Counted from the stretch's first letter, positions 54,180 to 64,000 are shown. The stretch is DNA of 64,000 nt from Pseudophaeobacter sp. EL27 (GCF_900313025.1 NZ_OMPQ01000014.1:62003-126002); one strand, 5' to 3'. The notes: a model not told the origin generated them from the letters alone. Numbers and translations: made by a program.

Positions 54180-55913
54180 ATGACAAATAAATCATTTAAG
54201 CCCGGCTATGAAGAGCTGACCGCCTGTCGTCGCAAAAGCCGTAGCCTCTATTGGGCCGTTGGAATCTTTAGTGTTTTTGTGAACCTGCTGATGCTCACAG
54301 GCCCGCTTTACATGATGCAGGTCTATGATCGGGTGCTTGGCAGCGGCTCTGAGGCCACCCTAGTGGCGCTTTCGCTGCTGGTGCTGTTTCTCTATGGCAT
54401 GATGGGCATATTGGACTATGTGCGGGGCCGTGTGCTGGCGCGAATCGGAGCCCGGTTTCAGGCGCAATTGGACAAGCGGGTGTTTGACGCCATGGTGCGC
54501 CGCTCGGCAGTGACGCAGGATCCCGTTGCTCAGACTGGAACCAGTGATCTGGAGGCCATTCAGCGCTTGATGTCCTCTCCGGTTTTGGGGGCCGCTTTTG
54601 ACCTGCCCTGGACTCCCCTCTTCCTGGCCGGGATTGCTCTGTTCCACCCTTGGCTGGGGCTGTTGGCCCTGGGCGGTGGCGCGGTTCTTGTGGTGGTTGC
54701 ACTACTTAACCAGGTGTTCAGCCGTGTGCCGTTGCAAAAAGCCGCGGCTTCCTCGCATCGGGCCAATCTCTCCTCCGAGGAAATTCGCGGCGAGGCGGAG
54801 ATGATCCAGGCCATGGGAATGCGCGGGGCCGCGTTCCAGCGTTGGCAGAAAACTCGCAGAGCCTCCCTGAAGGACACGCTGACCGCCAATGATACCGGCG
54901 GCGGCTTTACCACTCTGACCAAGACGCTGCGGCTGTTTTTGCAATCTGCAATGCTGGGGCTGGGCGCCTATCTGGCGCTTAAGGGCGAAGTCTCACCCGG
55001 GGCAATGATTGCGGGCTCTGTACTGATGGGGCGGGCCTTGGCCCCGATCGAGCTGGGGCTGGGGCAATGGGCTATGGTGCAACGGGCCATCAAAGGCTGG
55101 CACGCCCTCGCCGAACTGCTCACCAAAGTACCACCCGAGGCGGAGCGCATGGCGCTGCCCCAGCCCAAAGCGCGACTGGAGGTGCAGGCGCTGGCCGTGG
55201 TGCCACCGGGGGATAGCCGGGCGCAGCTGCGCGGGGTCAGTTTTAGGGTGGAACCTGGTCAGGCAATTGGGGTGATCGGTCCTTCAGGTTCAGGCAAGTC
55301 CACCCTGGCCAAGGCGCTGACCGGGGCCTGGCGTCCAGCCGCCGGAACTGTGCGTCTGGATGGGGCTGCCCTGGATCAATACGATCCGGACGTATTGGGG
55401 AGGCATTTTGGCTATCTGCCGCAGCGGGTGCAGTTGTTTGACGGCACTATTGCGCAGAACATCGCCCGCCTGGCGGAAGAACCCGATGCTGAAAAGGTGG
55501 TGGAGGCGGCCAAGAAGGCCGCCGCCCATGAGATGATCGTCAACCTGCCGGATGGCTATGACACCCGTGTTTCTGCCGGGGGGGGACGTTTGTCTGGCGG
55601 GCAGATGCAACGGGTGGCTCTGGCCCGCGCGCTTTATGATGCGCCGGTGATTGTGATCCTGGATGAGCCCAACTCGAACCTCGATAACGAAGGCTCAGTG
55701 GCCCTCAATCAGGCGATCAAATCGCTCAAGGCGGCTGGTCAGTCTGTCCTCATTATGGCCCATCGCCCGGCGGCGATTCAGGAATGCGAGATGCTCCTGG
55801 TGATTGATCAGGGGGTGCAAACGGCCTTTGGTCCCAAGGAAAAGGTGCTACAGGAAATGGTGGCCAACCATCAATCCATCCGCAAGACCACTGGAACAGG
55901 AGGGGTGCAATGA
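54180..55913 (+). CDS. Type I secretion permease/ATPase (PrtD-like)
   Basis: Inner-membrane ABC exporter of a type I secretion system, 577 residues. The N-terminal half has six membrane helices ([34 protein letters not shown], ...). The ATPase has Walker [15 protein letters not shown] near residue 367, signature [15 protein letters not shown] near 470 and Walker [14 protein letters not shown] near 490. It lacks the peptidase domain of bacteriocin exporters. It overlaps the HlyD gene by ATGA. No TolC-type gene or RTX substrate is seen near. Confidence 0.92.
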   Translation: MTNKSFKPGYEELTACRRKSRSLYWAVGIFSVFVNLLMLTGPLYMMQVYDRVLGSGSEATLVALSLLVLFLYGMMGILDYVRGRVLARIGARFQAQLDKRVFDAMVRRSAVTQDPVAQTGTSDLEAIQRLMSSPVLGAAFDLPWTPLFLAGIALFHPWLGLLALGGGAVLVVVALLNQVFSRVPLQKAAASSHRANLSSEEIRGEAEMIQAMGMRGAAFQRWQKTRRASLKDTLTANDTGGGFTTLTKTLRLFLQSAMLGLGAYLALKGEVSPGAMIAGSVLMGRALAPIELGLGQWAMVQRAIKGWHALAELLTKVPPEAERMALPQPKARLEVQALAVVPPGDSRAQLRGVSFRVEPGQAIGVIGPSGSGKSTLAKALTGAWRPAAGTVRLDGAALDQYDPDVLGRHFGYLPQRVQLFDGTIAQNIARLAEEPDAEKVVEAAKKAAAHEMIVNLPDGYDTRVSAGGGRLSGGQMQRVALARALYDAPVIVILDEPNSNLDNEGSVALNQAIKSLKAAGQSVLIMAHRPAAIQECEMLLVIDQGVQTAFGPKEKVLQEMVANHQSIRKTTGTGGVQ

Positions 55914-57214
55914 GCCAAGATACTGAATGGTCTGCCCGCCGCCCGCTGCTGATCGGCACTTTGAGCCTGCTGATCCTCCTTGGTGGCTTTGGAACCTGGG
56001 CGGTCATGTCCTCGATTGCAGGGGCGATTGTCGCTTCTGGCCGGATCGAAGTGGATCGCAACCGCCAGGTGGTACAGCATCTGGATGGCGGCATTGTTGC
56101 AGAAATTCTGGTGGATGACGGGGATAGCGTCGCGCGCGGCGAGATGCTGCTGCGTCTGGACGCCAAGGAGCTGCGCTCGCAATTGGCCATCACCGAGGGG
56201 CAACTGTTTGAAATGATGGCGCGTCGCGCGCGGCTGGAGGCAGAGCGCGACAGTGCCACAGAGGTGACTTTTGATGGGGATCTGCTTGCTCTCGCTGCGG
56301 ATCGCTCGGCAGTGATGGATTTGGTTGAGGGGCAACGCCGCCTCTTTGGTGCTCGTGAGGAGTCTATCTCACGCGAAATAGAACAGCTGAATAAGCGAAG
56401 CTCTCAAACACGAGATCAGATCACCGGGATCAAAGCGCAGCAGGACTCCTTGGCGCTGCAGTTGGAACTGATCGCCGAAGAGCTGAGAAACCAGACGATC
56501 CTGCTGGAGCGCGGCTTGGCGCAGGCGGGCACTGTTCTCAACCTGCGCCGCACCGAGGCCGATCTGAGCGGTCGCTTGGGCGAGCTGGTCGCAACCGAAG
56601 CCCAGGCCCTGGGGCGGATCACCGAGACCGAGATCGAGATCCTGAAACTGGGATCGACCCGGCGCGAAGAGGCGATCACGCAGCTGCGCGATCTGCGCTA
56701 TCAGGAGCTGGAACTCGGAGAGAACCGCCGCACGCTGCTGGAACGGTTGGACCGGCTGGACATAACCGCGCCTGTTTCAGGCATAGTCTATGACATGCAG
56801 GTACATACGCCGCGCTCGGTTATTCGGTCGGCGGATCCGGTGCTGTTCCTGGTGCCGCAGGATCGCCCACTGGTGATCGCAGCACAGGTTTCCCCCACAG
56901 ATATCGAACAAATCTTTGTAGGCCAGGATGTGACACTGAAGTTCTCGTCTTTGGATCAACGCAATACGCCGGATCTTTTTGGCAAGGTCACGCTGGTCTC
57001 GGCGGATGCTTTTGAGGATCAAAATACCGGGGCGTCCTATTACCGGGCTGAGATCGAGCTCAACGCAGATGAGGCGCAGCGCCTGCCCGAAGGGACGGTG
57101 TTGATCCCAGGTATGCCGGTCGAGAGCTACATCCGTACTCAGGACCGTTCACCGCTGGCCTATCTGGTGAAGCCGTTGGCAGATTACTTCGTCAAAGCCT
57201 TCCGCGAGGATTGA
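55910..57214 (+). CDS. HlyD-family type I secretion periplasmic adaptor
   Basis: Membrane fusion protein that links the ABC exporter to the outer-membrane channel. The 434-residue protein has one membrane helix at residues 14-36, a split lipoyl domain ([31 protein letters not shown]), a long coiled-coil (about residues 95-265) and a beta-barrel with [24 protein letters not shown] and the C-terminal [31 protein letters not shown]. It is cotranslated with the exporter gene. Confidence 0.92.
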   Translation: MSQDTEWSARRPLLIGTLSLLILLGGFGTWAVMSSIAGAIVASGRIEVDRNRQVVQHLDGGIVAEILVDDGDSVARGEMLLRLDAKELRSQLAITEGQLFEMMARRARLEAERDSATEVTFDGDLLALAADRSAVMDLVEGQRRLFGAREESISREIEQLNKRSSQTRDQITGIKAQQDSLALQLELIAEELRNQTILLERGLAQAGTVLNLRRTEADLSGRLGELVATEAQALGRITETEIEILKLGSTRREEAITQLRDLRYQELELGENRRTLLERLDRLDITAPVSGIVYDMQVHTPRSVIRSADPVLFLVPQDRPLVIAAQVSPTDIEQIFVGQDVTLKFSSLDQRNTPDLFGKVTLVSADAFEDQNTGASYYRAEIELNADEAQRLPEGTVLIPGMPVESYIRTQDRSPLAYLVKPLADYFVKAFRED

Positions 57215-57313
57215 TGGCAAGATCGGGGTGAAGGTTGTCGCTTTTTGCCCTTTCCGAGGCGGGTCATCAGCGCTAGCGTCGCCGCGAAACATCGGCGTTG
57301 AAGGAGCGAGTCA

Positions 57314-57772
57314 ATGAGCATCGAAGCCAAACTGAAAGATCTGGGTGTCACCCTGCCAGAGGCGCCCGCGCCGGCGGCAAACTATGTGCCTTTTGTCGTG
57401 GCAGGTGACATGGTCTATGTCTCCGGGCAGATCTCTTCGGATGAAAACGGTCTGATCACCGGGACCCTGGGCGCGGATATGGATGTGGATGCCGGTCAGG
57501 CCGCCGCCAAACGCTGCGCCATTGCCTTGCTGGCACAGCTCAAAGCCGCCTGTGATGGCGATCTGGAGCGCCTGGTGCGGGTTGTGAAGCTGGGCGCCTT
57601 TGTCAATTCCACCGCTGATTTCACCCAACAGCCGCAGGTAGTGAACGGCGCCTCTGACTTCCTGGTTGAAGCCCTGGGCGATGCGGGCCGTCATGCGCGT
57701 TCGGCCGTTAGCGCGCCCTCGTTGCCCCTGGGTGTCGCCGTTGAAATCGACGCGGTGTTCCAGATCAAATGA
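57314..57772 (+). CDS. RidA-family protein
   Basis: A 152-residue member of the RidA/YjgF family, which hydrolyses reactive enamine or imine intermediates. Motifs are YVPFVVAGDMVYVSGQISSDENG, AKRCAIALLAQLKAACDGDLERLVRVVKLGAFV and the C-terminal GRHARSAVSAPSLPLGVAVEIDAVF with the conserved Arg region. It is the longer subtype of the family, not the 128-residue archetype. It overlaps the GDPD gene by ATGA and starts a small operon. Confidence 0.9.
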   Translation: MSIEAKLKDLGVTLPEAPAPAANYVPFVVAGDMVYVSGQISSDENGLITGTLGADMDVDAGQAAAKRCAIALLAQLKAACDGDLERLVRVVKLGAFVNSTADFTQQPQVVNGASDFLVEALGDAGRHARSAVSAPSLPLGVAVEIDAVFQIK

Positions 57773-58542
57773 TCCCAAAACTACCTGCCGAGTTTCTGTC
57801 GCAGCCGGTGGCGCATCGGGCGCTGCATGATGTGACAGATGGGCGACCCGAAAACAGCCGCGCGGCCATCCGCGCGGCAATTGCTGCGGGCTATGCGATC
57901 GAAATTGATCTGCAGCGCTCCAGCGATGGCTGCCCGATGGTGTTTCACGACTACATGCTGGATCGCCTTGCGGAGGCGCGCGGCGGGATCATGGCACGCA
58001 GTCAGGCGGAGCTTACCCAGATCCCGCTAAAAGGCGGAGATGGTGAATGCATACCCACCCTGGCCGAAGTATTGGATCTGGTTGCCGGGCAGGTACCATT
58101 GCTGATTGAGATCAAGGATCAGGACGGCAATCTGGGTCCCAATGTCGGCGCCCTGGAAGAAGCCACCGCCAAAGAACTGCAGGGCTATACCGGGACGGTC
58201 GCCCTGATGTCGTTCAATCCGCATGCAACAGCGGCGCTGGCGCGTTATGCACCTGATATTGCGCGGGGGTTGGTGACCAGCTCTTATGACCCCGAGGACT
58301 GGGTTCCGGTCCCAGCTGAGACCTGCAATCGCCTGCGGGATATTCCCGATTTTGACAGCAGCCAGTCGAGCTTTATCAGCCATGAGGTTGGCGATCTGGA
58401 TCGTTCTCGGGTGCAGGACCTGCGGGCCGCCGGGGTGCCGATACTCTGCTGGACGGTGACCTCCCACGCGGCCGAGGCCGAGGCGCGCAAATGGGTCGAT
58501 AATGTCACCTTCGAGCAGTATCTTTCGCCACTCCCGGCTTGA
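57769..58542 (+). CDS. Glycerophosphodiester phosphodiesterase family protein
   Basis: Cytoplasmic TIM-barrel enzyme that cleaves glycerophosphodiesters to glycerol 3-phosphate and an alcohol. The 257-residue protein has VAHRALHDVTDGRPENSRAAIRAAIAAGYAIEIDLQRSSDGCPMVFHDYMLDR, with the catalytic His pair and the Glu/Asp metal ligands, and VPLLIEIKDQ later. There is no signal peptide. It is translationally coupled to ridA and lies before the DUF482 gene. Confidence 0.9.
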   Translation: MIPKLPAEFLSQPVAHRALHDVTDGRPENSRAAIRAAIAAGYAIEIDLQRSSDGCPMVFHDYMLDRLAEARGGIMARSQAELTQIPLKGGDGECIPTLAEVLDLVAGQVPLLIEIKDQDGNLGPNVGALEEATAKELQGYTGTVALMSFNPHATAALARYAPDIARGLVTSSYDPEDWVPVPAETCNRLRDIPDFDSSQSSFISHEVGDLDRSRVQDLRAAGVPILCWTVTSHAAEAEARKWVDNVTFEQYLSPLPA

Positions 58543-58588
58543 TCACAGCGCAAGGCTGCTCAAATAGTGTCAGGGGCAGGGAGAGCTG

Positions 58589-59776
58589 ATGGATCAGAAA
58601 CCAGTTGAAATACGCGTGCTTGGCAGCCTGTCGCAGATTGCGGCTGAGGAATGGGATGGCTGTGCCTGCCCCGAGGCCTCTGATGGGGGGCGGCCAAGGG
58701 ACCCCTTTACCACCTATCGCTTTCTCAGCGCATTGGAGCAAAGCGGATCGGTGGGGCCGGGTACAGGCTGGCAGCCGCAGTATCTGACGGCCTATCTTGA
58801 GGATAGGCTGATCGCCTGCGCGCCGCTCTATGCCAAATCCCACAGCCAGGGTGAATACATCTTTGACCACAATTGGGCCCATGCCTATGAGCAGGCCGGC
58901 GGGCGCTATTATCCTAAATTGCAGGTCGCAGTGCCCTTTACCCCCGCCACCGGGCGGCGCCTTTTGGTACGTCCTGGCTATGAAGGCATCGGCCAATCGG
59001 CACTGGTGCAGGGGGCGGTGCAGCTTGCCGCTGACAATCAGGTCTCCTCGTTGCATCTGACCTTTTGTACGCCTGAGGAAGCCGAGATCGGCACTGAAAT
59101 GGGGCTGATGCCGCGGGTCAGTCAGCAGTTTCACTGGCTGAACGACGACTATGCCGATTTTGACGGGTTTCTGGCCGCCCTGTCGTCACGCAAGCGTAAG
59201 AACATCCGCAAGGAACGCACCCAGGCGCAGGGCTTTGGCGGTACGGTCCAGAGTTACACCGGAGATCAGATCCGCCCTGAACACTGGGACGCCTTTTGGG
59301 CTTTTTATCAGGATACCGGATCGCGCAAATGGGGCAGGCCCTATCTCACGCGTGAATTCTTTTCGATCATCCATGAGACCATGGCGGATGATCTGCATCT
59401 CATTCTGGCTGAGCGGGAAGGCACTCCGGTTGCGGGTGCCCTAAATTTCATCGGTCGCGATACGCTCTATGGGCGGTATTGGGGTTGCCTGGAACATCAC
59501 CCCTGTTTGCATTTTGAAATGTGCTACTATCAGGCGATTGATTTTGCCATAGCCAACCATTTGGGCCGGGTCGAGGCCGGGGCGCAGGGGGAACACAAAC
59601 TGGCGCGGGGCTACCTGCCGGTGGAAACCCACAGCCTGCACTGGTTGGGCGACGCGGGCTTCGCCGAGGCCGTTGGCCGTTACCTCGAGGCCGAGCGTGC
59701 CGCAGTGGCAGAGGAGGTCGAGGTGTTGACCAGCTATGGGCCGTTTCGCAACGCAGATGTGGAGGAACAGGAATGA
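58589..59776 (+). CDS. DUF482/GNAT-type peptidogalycan-like protein
   Basis: A 395-residue protein of the DUF482 family, with two tandem acetyltransferase-like folds. Typical stretches are [89 protein letters not shown] and [36 protein letters not shown], with [15 protein letters not shown] near the end. The family resembles FemAB-like aminoacyl or acyl transferases, but its substrate is unknown. Coupled to phhB by ATGA. Confidence 0.88.
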   Translation: MDQKPVEIRVLGSLSQIAAEEWDGCACPEASDGGRPRDPFTTYRFLSALEQSGSVGPGTGWQPQYLTAYLEDRLIACAPLYAKSHSQGEYIFDHNWAHAYEQAGGRYYPKLQVAVPFTPATGRRLLVRPGYEGIGQSALVQGAVQLAADNQVSSLHLTFCTPEEAEIGTEMGLMPRVSQQFHWLNDDYADFDGFLAALSSRKRKNIRKERTQAQGFGGTVQSYTGDQIRPEHWDAFWAFYQDTGSRKWGRPYLTREFFSIIHETMADDLHLILAEREGTPVAGALNFIGRDTLYGRYWGCLEHHPCLHFEMCYYQAIDFAIANHLGRVEAGAQGEHKLARGYLPVETHSLHWLGDAGFAEAVGRYLEAERAAVAEEVEVLTSYGPFRNADVEEQE

Positions 59777-60066
59777 CCGAGAGATTATCCGAGGCCACAC
59801 GCGGGCCGCTACTGGATCCGCTGTTTGCAAGCGGCTGGGAGATGGTCGAGGGGCGTGATGCCTTGACCAAGACCTTCAAATTTGGCGGTTTTGTCGAGGC
59901 CTTTGGCTGGATGACCCGCGCGGCCATCTGGGCCGAAAAATGGAACCATCACCCGGAGTGGAGCAATATCTACAACCGGGTAACCGTTGTTCTGACCACC
60001 CATGATGTCGAAGGGCTCTCGGCGCTGGATGCGAAACTGGCACGCAAATTGGACAGCCTGATCTAG
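59773..60066 (+). CDS. phhB: Pterin-4a-carbinolamine dehydratase
   Basis: Regenerates the pterin cofactor after aromatic hydroxylation (EC 4.2.1.96). The 97-residue protein contains [50 protein letters not shown], in which the HHPEW motif carries the catalytic His residues. Length matches the family. Its neighbours are not pterin genes, and phenylalanine hydroxylase is not in the window. Confidence 0.93.
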   Translation: MTERLSEATRGPLLDPLFASGWEMVEGRDALTKTFKFGGFVEAFGWMTRAAIWAEKWNHHPEWSNIYNRVTVVLTTHDVEGLSALDAKLARKLDSLI

Positions 60067-60082
60067 CGAGGTGGGAGAACGG

Positions 60083-60117
60083 ATTGGGCCGCGCCATGAT
60101 CTGTGGCGCAGCCCAAT
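60083..60117. terminator. Hairpin between phhB and the peroxiredoxin gene
   Basis: ATTGGGC-N-GCGCCA-N7-TGGCGC-N-GCCCAAT, a long stem between two converging genes. It lacks a good T run. Confidence 0.6.
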
Positions 60118-60121
60118 TGGC

Positions 60122-60610
60122 TTAACCCATGGAATCGAGCAGGCCTTCGCCAGCGGAGAGTTCGCACTGGCCGGGGTTTTCTTCGCGGTTCAGAATGGTG
60201 ACAACGCCATCCTCCACCAACATCGCATAGCGCAGCGAACGGCCGATCAAGCCCGCGGGAGGGGCGTCAAAACGCATGCCGATAGCATCGGTAAAGGCGC
60301 TTTCGGCATCGGCCAGCATGGTGATCCCGGCGGTATTGGCCCCGGTGGCTTCACCCCAGGCATGCATCACAAAGGGATCATTGGCCGAGACGCAGATGAT
60401 CTCATCGACGCCTTTTGCAAAAAATTGATCCTTGGTGCGGATAAAGCTGGGGACATGGGCGGAATGGCAAGTCGGGGTAAAGGCGCCTGGGACGGCAAAA
60501 ATGGCGACTTTGCGCCCTGCGACCTTGTCGGCCATCTGCACCTGTTCCGGCCCTTCAGCACCCATCTGGGTCATGGTGGCGTCAGGCAGTTTATCTCCTG
60601 TTGAAATCAT
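60122..60610 (-). CDS. Peroxiredoxin of the Prx5 type
   Basis: Thiol peroxidase that reduces hydrogen peroxide and organic peroxides. The 162-residue protein has PGAFTPTCHSAHVPSF with the peroxidatic Cys48, then FFAKGVDEIICVSANDPFVMHAWG and GMRFDAPPAGLIGRSLRYAMLVEDGVV. A second Cys lies near the C-terminus (NPGQCELS), as in many bacterial Prx5 proteins. It stands alone. Confidence 0.93.
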   Translation of the reverse strand: MISTGDKLPDATMTQMGAEGPEQVQMADKVAGRKVAIFAVPGAFTPTCHSAHVPSFIRTKDQFFAKGVDEIICVSANDPFVMHAWGEATGANTAGITMLADAESAFTDAIGMRFDAPPAGLIGRSLRYAMLVEDGVVTILNREENPGQCELSAGEGLLDSMG

Positions 60611-60709
60611 TGCGCGTTTCCTTTGTCTGGGTGATTGCGTTTTAGCTCTTGGCCCCTATAGGGTCACCGCAACAGGAGACCAGAAATAGCGTGGGAGGCA
60701 AGGGTCCAA

Positions 60710-61921
60710 ATGAGTCATATCATCGTGATTGGTGCAGGGCAGGCGGGTTCGTCCTTGGTGGCAAAACTGCGCAAAGATGGGTTTGATGGCGAAATCACCC
60801 TGATTGGGGCCGAAAAACACCTGCCATACCAGCGCCCACCGCTTTCCAAGGCCTATTTACTGGGCGAGATGGAGCTGGAGCGTTTGTTCCTGCGCCCGGA
60901 AAGCTTTTATGCGGACAATAAAATTACCCTGCGTCTTGGCACGGTGGTGACGGCGATTGATGCTGCAGCCAAGACGGTGAGTCTGGGCGAAGAGGTGCTT
61001 TCCTATGACCAGCTGGCCCTGACGACCGGGTCAGACCCACGCCACCTGCCTGCCGCTATCGGCGGTGATTTGGAGGGTGTTTTTGTGGTGCGGGGCCTCG
61101 GTGATGTGGATGCCATGGCGCCGCATGTGGTGACTGGCAAGCGCGCCCTGATTGTTGGTGGCGGCTATATCGGGCTGGAGGCCGCAGCGGTCTGCGCCAA
61201 GCGCGGGGTCGATGTCACTCTGGTCGAGATGGGGGAGCGCATCCTGCAGCGGGTCGCCGCCCCCGAAACATCTGATTATTTCCGTACCCTACACGGCGAA
61301 CACGGGGTCACGATCCTGGAAGGCACCGGATTGCAGCGCTTGGAGGGCGAGGCAGGGCAGGTGGCCCGTGCCGTTCTGAGCGATGGTTCCAGTGTTGAGG
61401 TTGATTTTGTGGTGGTTGGAGTTGGCATCACCCCGGGCACCCAACTGGCCGAACTGGTGGGGCTGGAGCTGGAGAACGGTATCAAGACCGATGCTGAGGG
61501 GCGCACATCTGACCCTTCGATCTGGTCAGCGGGCGACTGCGCCTCCTTCCCCTACAAGGGCGGGCGCATTCGGTTGGAAAGCGTGCCCAACGCCATTGAT
61601 CAGGCCGAAGTGGTGGCGCAGAACATGATGGGCGCGGGCAAGAGCTATGTGGCAACGCCCTGGTTCTGGTCGGATCAGTATGATGTGAAACTGCAAATCG
61701 CGGGGCTAAACACCGGGTTTGACAATGTGGTCACCCGCGCCGGAGAGGGGCGCACGACCTCCTTTTGGTACTACAAAGGGGAGCAACTGGTTGCGGTCGA
61801 CGCAATGAATGATCCGCGCGCCTATATGGTGGGCAAACGCCTGATCGACATGGGTAAGACGGCGGATAAGTCGGTGGTTGCAGACCCTGCCGCAGACCTG
61901 AAGCCCCTGCTAAAAGCGTGA
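60710..61921 (+). CDS. NAD(P)H-dependent ferredoxin/rubredoxin reductase-type flavoprotein
   Basis: A 403-residue FAD oxidoreductase. It has two nucleotide sites, VIGAGQAGSSLVAKL (FAD) and ALIVGGGYIGLEAAAV (NADH), the segment YQRPPLSKAYLLGE, and WSAGDCASFPYKGGRIRLESVPNAIDQAEVVAQNM, which is typical of putidaredoxin and ferredoxin reductases. Such enzymes feed electrons to cytochrome P450 or ring hydroxylases, but no such partner is adjacent. It overlaps the rsmD start by four bases. Confidence 0.88.
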   Translation: MSHIIVIGAGQAGSSLVAKLRKDGFDGEITLIGAEKHLPYQRPPLSKAYLLGEMELERLFLRPESFYADNKITLRLGTVVTAIDAAAKTVSLGEEVLSYDQLALTTGSDPRHLPAAIGGDLEGVFVVRGLGDVDAMAPHVVTGKRALIVGGGYIGLEAAAVCAKRGVDVTLVEMGERILQRVAAPETSDYFRTLHGEHGVTILEGTGLQRLEGEAGQVARAVLSDGSSVEVDFVVVGVGITPGTQLAELVGLELENGIKTDAEGRTSDPSIWSAGDCASFPYKGGRIRLESVPNAIDQAEVVAQNMMGAGKSYVATPWFWSDQYDVKLQIAGLNTGFDNVVTRAGEGRTTSFWYYKGEQLVAVDAMNDPRAYMVGKRLIDMGKTADKSVVADPAADLKPLLKA

Positions 61922-62478
61922 GGATCATCGCCGGAGATTTTCGGGGCCGCGCCTTGGCGGCCCTGGGCAAGGGGGATACAGGCGCGCATCTGCGTCCCAC
62001 CACCGACCGGGTGCGCGAAAGTCTGTTCAACGTGCTGGCCCATCAGGTTGATTTTGACGGTATGCGGGTGCTGGATCTCTTTGCGGGAACCGGCGCATTG
62101 GGCCTTGAGGCCCTGTCGCGCGGCGCCGAGATCGTGACCTTTGTTGACGATGGTCGGGTCTCGCAGGGACTGATTGCCAAGAATATCGGTATTTGCCGAG
62201 CGGGCGATCGCGCCAACCTGATCCGACGTAATGCGTTGAAGCTCGGGGAAAACCCGCATCCCCCCTTTGATGTGGTGTTTCTTGATCCGCCCTATGGCAA
62301 GTCTTTGGGGGAAAAGGCATTGCAGGCGGCTGAGGCAGGCGGTTGGATCGCAGAGGATGCCTTGATCATCTGGGAAGAAAACGCAGCTATGTCCCCGCCT
62401 GAGGGCTATGAAGTCAGCGATGCGCGCAAATATGGCGATAGCCATATCACCCTGATGTTGCGCGGTGCTTCAGCCTGA
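61918..62478 (+). CDS. rsmD: 16S rRNA (guanine(966)-N2)-methyltransferase
   Basis: Methylates G966 of 16S rRNA. The 186-residue protein starts with GTG and has RIIAGDFRGRAL, LRPTTDRVRESLFNVL, VLDLFAGTGALGLEALSRGA for S-adenosylmethionine, and the catalytic DPPYGKSL box. The GTG start overlaps the flavoprotein stop (GTGA), showing translational coupling. Confidence 0.94.
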   Translation: MRIIAGDFRGRALAALGKGDTGAHLRPTTDRVRESLFNVLAHQVDFDGMRVLDLFAGTGALGLEALSRGAEIVTFVDDGRVSQGLIAKNIGICRAGDRANLIRRNALKLGENPHPPFDVVFLDPPYGKSLGEKALQAAEAGGWIAEDALIIWEENAAMSPPEGYEVSDARKYGDSHITLMLRGASA

Positions 62479-62588
62479 AACAGGCGCCTCCCCAGACGCG
62501 CGGCTTTGTGCCGGTGCGGGATTTGCTTCCCTAAACCGACCGGGGCAGAGTGGCATTGAACTTTGCTGATTTGCACGGGGTTTTTGAC

Positions 62589-63251
62589 ATGCCTACGACC
62601 TTTCCAACGCCACGGCTGGTCATCTTTGATTGCGACGGGGTGCTGGTCGACAGCGAACCTGTCTCAAACCGGGTGATGGTCGAAAACCTGGCGCGAAACG
62701 GTTTGCCGATGACTGTTGAGCGCTCGATGGAGTTGTTTGTTGGCAGCACGATGTCGGGCGCTATGGCCAAGGCGATTGAGCTCGGCGCTGATTTGCATGA
62801 GGGCTGGGTGGATGAGATCTATGCTGAGACCTATGAGGCTTTGAAGGCGGGCGTGGCTCTGATGCCGGGGGTGATGGACCTGCTGGCGTTGCTGGATGCA
62901 AAACAGATCCCCTGCTGCGTGGCCTCCAACGGTAGCGAAGACAAGATGCGCATCACGCTGGGGCAAAATGGCCTGTGGCAGCGGTTCCACCCGACGGCGA
63001 TGTTTTCAGCGCAGTCGCTGGGCGTTGCCAAACCGGATCCCGGCTTGTTTCTGGCCGCAGCCAGCCATTTTGGCGTACAGGCCCGCGATTGCCTGGTGTT
63101 CGAGGACAGCGCCACTGGGGTGCTGGCAGCAACGCGAGCCGGGATGCGTTGCCTTGGCTTTGCGCCGGGTGGTACTGGTGAGACCCTGACCGCGCAGGGA
63201 GCCGAGGTATTCAGCGATATGTCAGAGGTTCCTGCGCTAATCGGGTTGTGA
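62589..63251 (+). CDS. HAD-superfamily phosphatase (Gph/PgmB-like)
   Basis: Haloacid-dehalogenase-type hydrolase of about 220 residues. Motif I is IFDCDGVLVDSEPV, motif II CVASNGS, motif III the Lys in VAKPDPGLF, and motif IV EDSATGVLAA. The cap is helical, between motifs I and II. It probably dephosphorylates a small sugar phosphate such as 2-phosphoglycolate, though this cannot be told from sequence. The start may be ATG 62589 or a GTG at 62550. A terminator follows. Confidence 0.88.
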   Translation: MPTTFPTPRLVIFDCDGVLVDSEPVSNRVMVENLARNGLPMTVERSMELFVGSTMSGAMAKAIELGADLHEGWVDEIYAETYEALKAGVALMPGVMDLLALLDAKQIPCCVASNGSEDKMRITLGQNGLWQRFHPTAMFSAQSLGVAKPDPGLFLAAASHFGVQARDCLVFEDSATGVLAATRAGMRCLGFAPGGTGETLTAQGAEVFSDMSEVPALIGL

Positions 63252-63272
63252 TCAAACACCTTGCTAAGACAC

Positions 63273-63304
63273 CAAAGCCCCAACCAATGGTCGGGGCTTT
63301 GCGT
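63273..63304. terminator. Terminator between HAD gene and map
   Basis: AAAGCCCC-N10-GGGGCTTT between converging genes, 22 bases past the HAD stop. Confidence 0.7.
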
Positions 63305-63330
63305 CTATCACATCGTGGCGATTGGCCGGT

Positions 63331-64000
63331 TTAGCCGTAGGTTGGATGGAACTTTCCACCCGGCGACAGGGTGAAGATCTCACAGCCATCCGCAGTCACG
63401 CCGATGGAATGCTCAAACTGGGCCGACAGGGATTTGTCGCGGGTCACCGCGGTCCACTCATCTGCCAGGATCTTGGTCTCAGGGCGGCCCAGATTGATCA
63501 TAGGCTCGATGGTGAAGAACATGCCCTCTTCCAGCTTTGGACCGGTGCCGGGGCGACCATAGTGCAGCACATTGGGCGGCGCGTGGAACACCAGCCCCAG
63601 CCCGTGGCCGCAAAAATCGCGCACCACGCTCATCCGCTGGCTTTCGGCGTAGGATTGGATGGCATGGCCAATGTCACCAAAGGTATTGCCGGGCTTTACC
63701 GCCTCGATCCCCTTCATCAGGCTGTCATGGGTGACCTGGATCAGACGTTCGGCCTTGCGGGGCAGTTTGCCGGCCACAAACATCCGCGAGGTATCGCCAA
63801 ACCAGCCGTCAACGATGACAGTCACATCGATATTGAGGATATCGCCGTCTTTCAGCTTTTTGTCGCCGGGGATGCCATGGCAGACCACATGGTTCACCGA
63901 GATGCAGCTGGCGTGCTGATAGCCCTTGTAGCCAATGGTGGCCGATTTGGCGCCGGCCTCGTCGACCATATTGGTGATCAGGCGATCGATCTCTCCGGTG
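63331..64000 (-). CDS. map: Type I methionine aminopeptidase (cut by window edge)
   Basis: Removes the first Met from new proteins. The visible C-terminal 223 codons or so contain SVNHVVCHGIPG, DGDILNIDVTVIVDGWFGDTSRMF with metal-binding Asp residues, RDFCGHGLGLVFHAPPNVLHY with the catalytic His, EEGMFFTIEPMINLG and SAQFEHSIGVTADGCEIFT. The frame stays open through the right edge (TGEIDRLITN before the ATG at 63969), so the N-terminus lies outside. Length and motifs match the usual enzyme. Confidence 0.95.
   Translation of the reverse strand, partial: TGEIDRLITNMVDEAGAKSATIGYKGYQHASCISVNHVVCHGIPGDKKLKDGDILNIDVTVIVDGWFGDTSRMFVAGKLPRKAERLIQVTHDSLMKGIEAVKPGNTFGDIGHAIQSYAESQRMSVVRDFCGHGLGLVFHAPPNVLHYGRPGTGPKLEEGMFFTIEPMINLGRPETKILADEWTAVTRDKSLSAQFEHSIGVTADGCEIFTLSPGGKFHPTYG

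Overview
The window looks like a chromosomal segment of a marine alphaproteobacterium of the Rhodobacterales, most likely the Roseobacter group (Phaeobacter, Ruegeria, Leisingera or a relative). This is inferred from the moderately high GC, GAACN7GAAC-era SOS mutagenesis genes of the imuA-imuB-dnaE2 type, the DUF1523 protein, the Core-2/I-branching glycosyltransferase beside a sulfotransferase, and dense packing with ATGA overlaps. No rRNA, tRNA or CRISPR was found.

Bases 1 to about 11,200 are an accessory, partly decayed zone. They hold the C-terminal part of a tyrosine recombinase, an unrecognised secreted protein, a frameshifted VHL-beta-domain gene cut by an IS5-type remnant, the imuA-imuB-dnaE2 translesion cassette, a relic of a SigZ-like sigma factor with an internal TGA, a PfkB sugar kinase, the tail of a sulfotransferase gene, and a nearly full-length IS5-family (IS903-like) element. 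The transposase of that element is broken by two inverted copies of a roughly 40-base palindromic unit. The older IS remnant carries part of the same unit at the same site.

Bases 11,300 to 64,000 are mostly ordinary core genome. In order: a Na/Pi cotransporter; leuB; a LysR regulator facing an epimerase-like protein across a palindromic operator; an EEP-family phosphatase or nuclease with a membrane protein; leuC-leuD; rsfS and rlmH; rpiB; glcDEF for glycolate oxidation; a trypsin-like protease; hsp20 behind a likely sigma-32 promoter and ROSE-type RNA thermometer; a TetR regulator; a globin; gabD; an alpha/beta hydrolase; creatinase; pssA; small membrane proteins; a glycosyltransferase facing a sulfotransferase; ilvD; benE facing an XRE-cupin regulator across two palindromes; an EamA transporter; smpB; sseA with an aminotransferase; amt with glnK; a PBP1A-type penicillin-binding protein; mlaA-mlaC; a type I secretion ABC/HlyD pair; ridA, a GDPD, a DUF482 protein and phhB; a peroxiredoxin; a ferredoxin reductase; rsmD; a HAD phosphatase; and map running off the right edge.

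Branched-chain amino acid synthesis (leuB, leuCD, ilvD) is scattered over 27 kb rather than forming one operon. Nitrogen supply is served by amt-glnK, creatinase (urea and sarcosine release) and gabD. I did not find a clear new multi-gene system. The most unusual signals are the palindromic unit inside the IS lineage, the bacterial VHL-beta-domain relic, and intergenic repeats, one of which supplies the translation start region of glcE.
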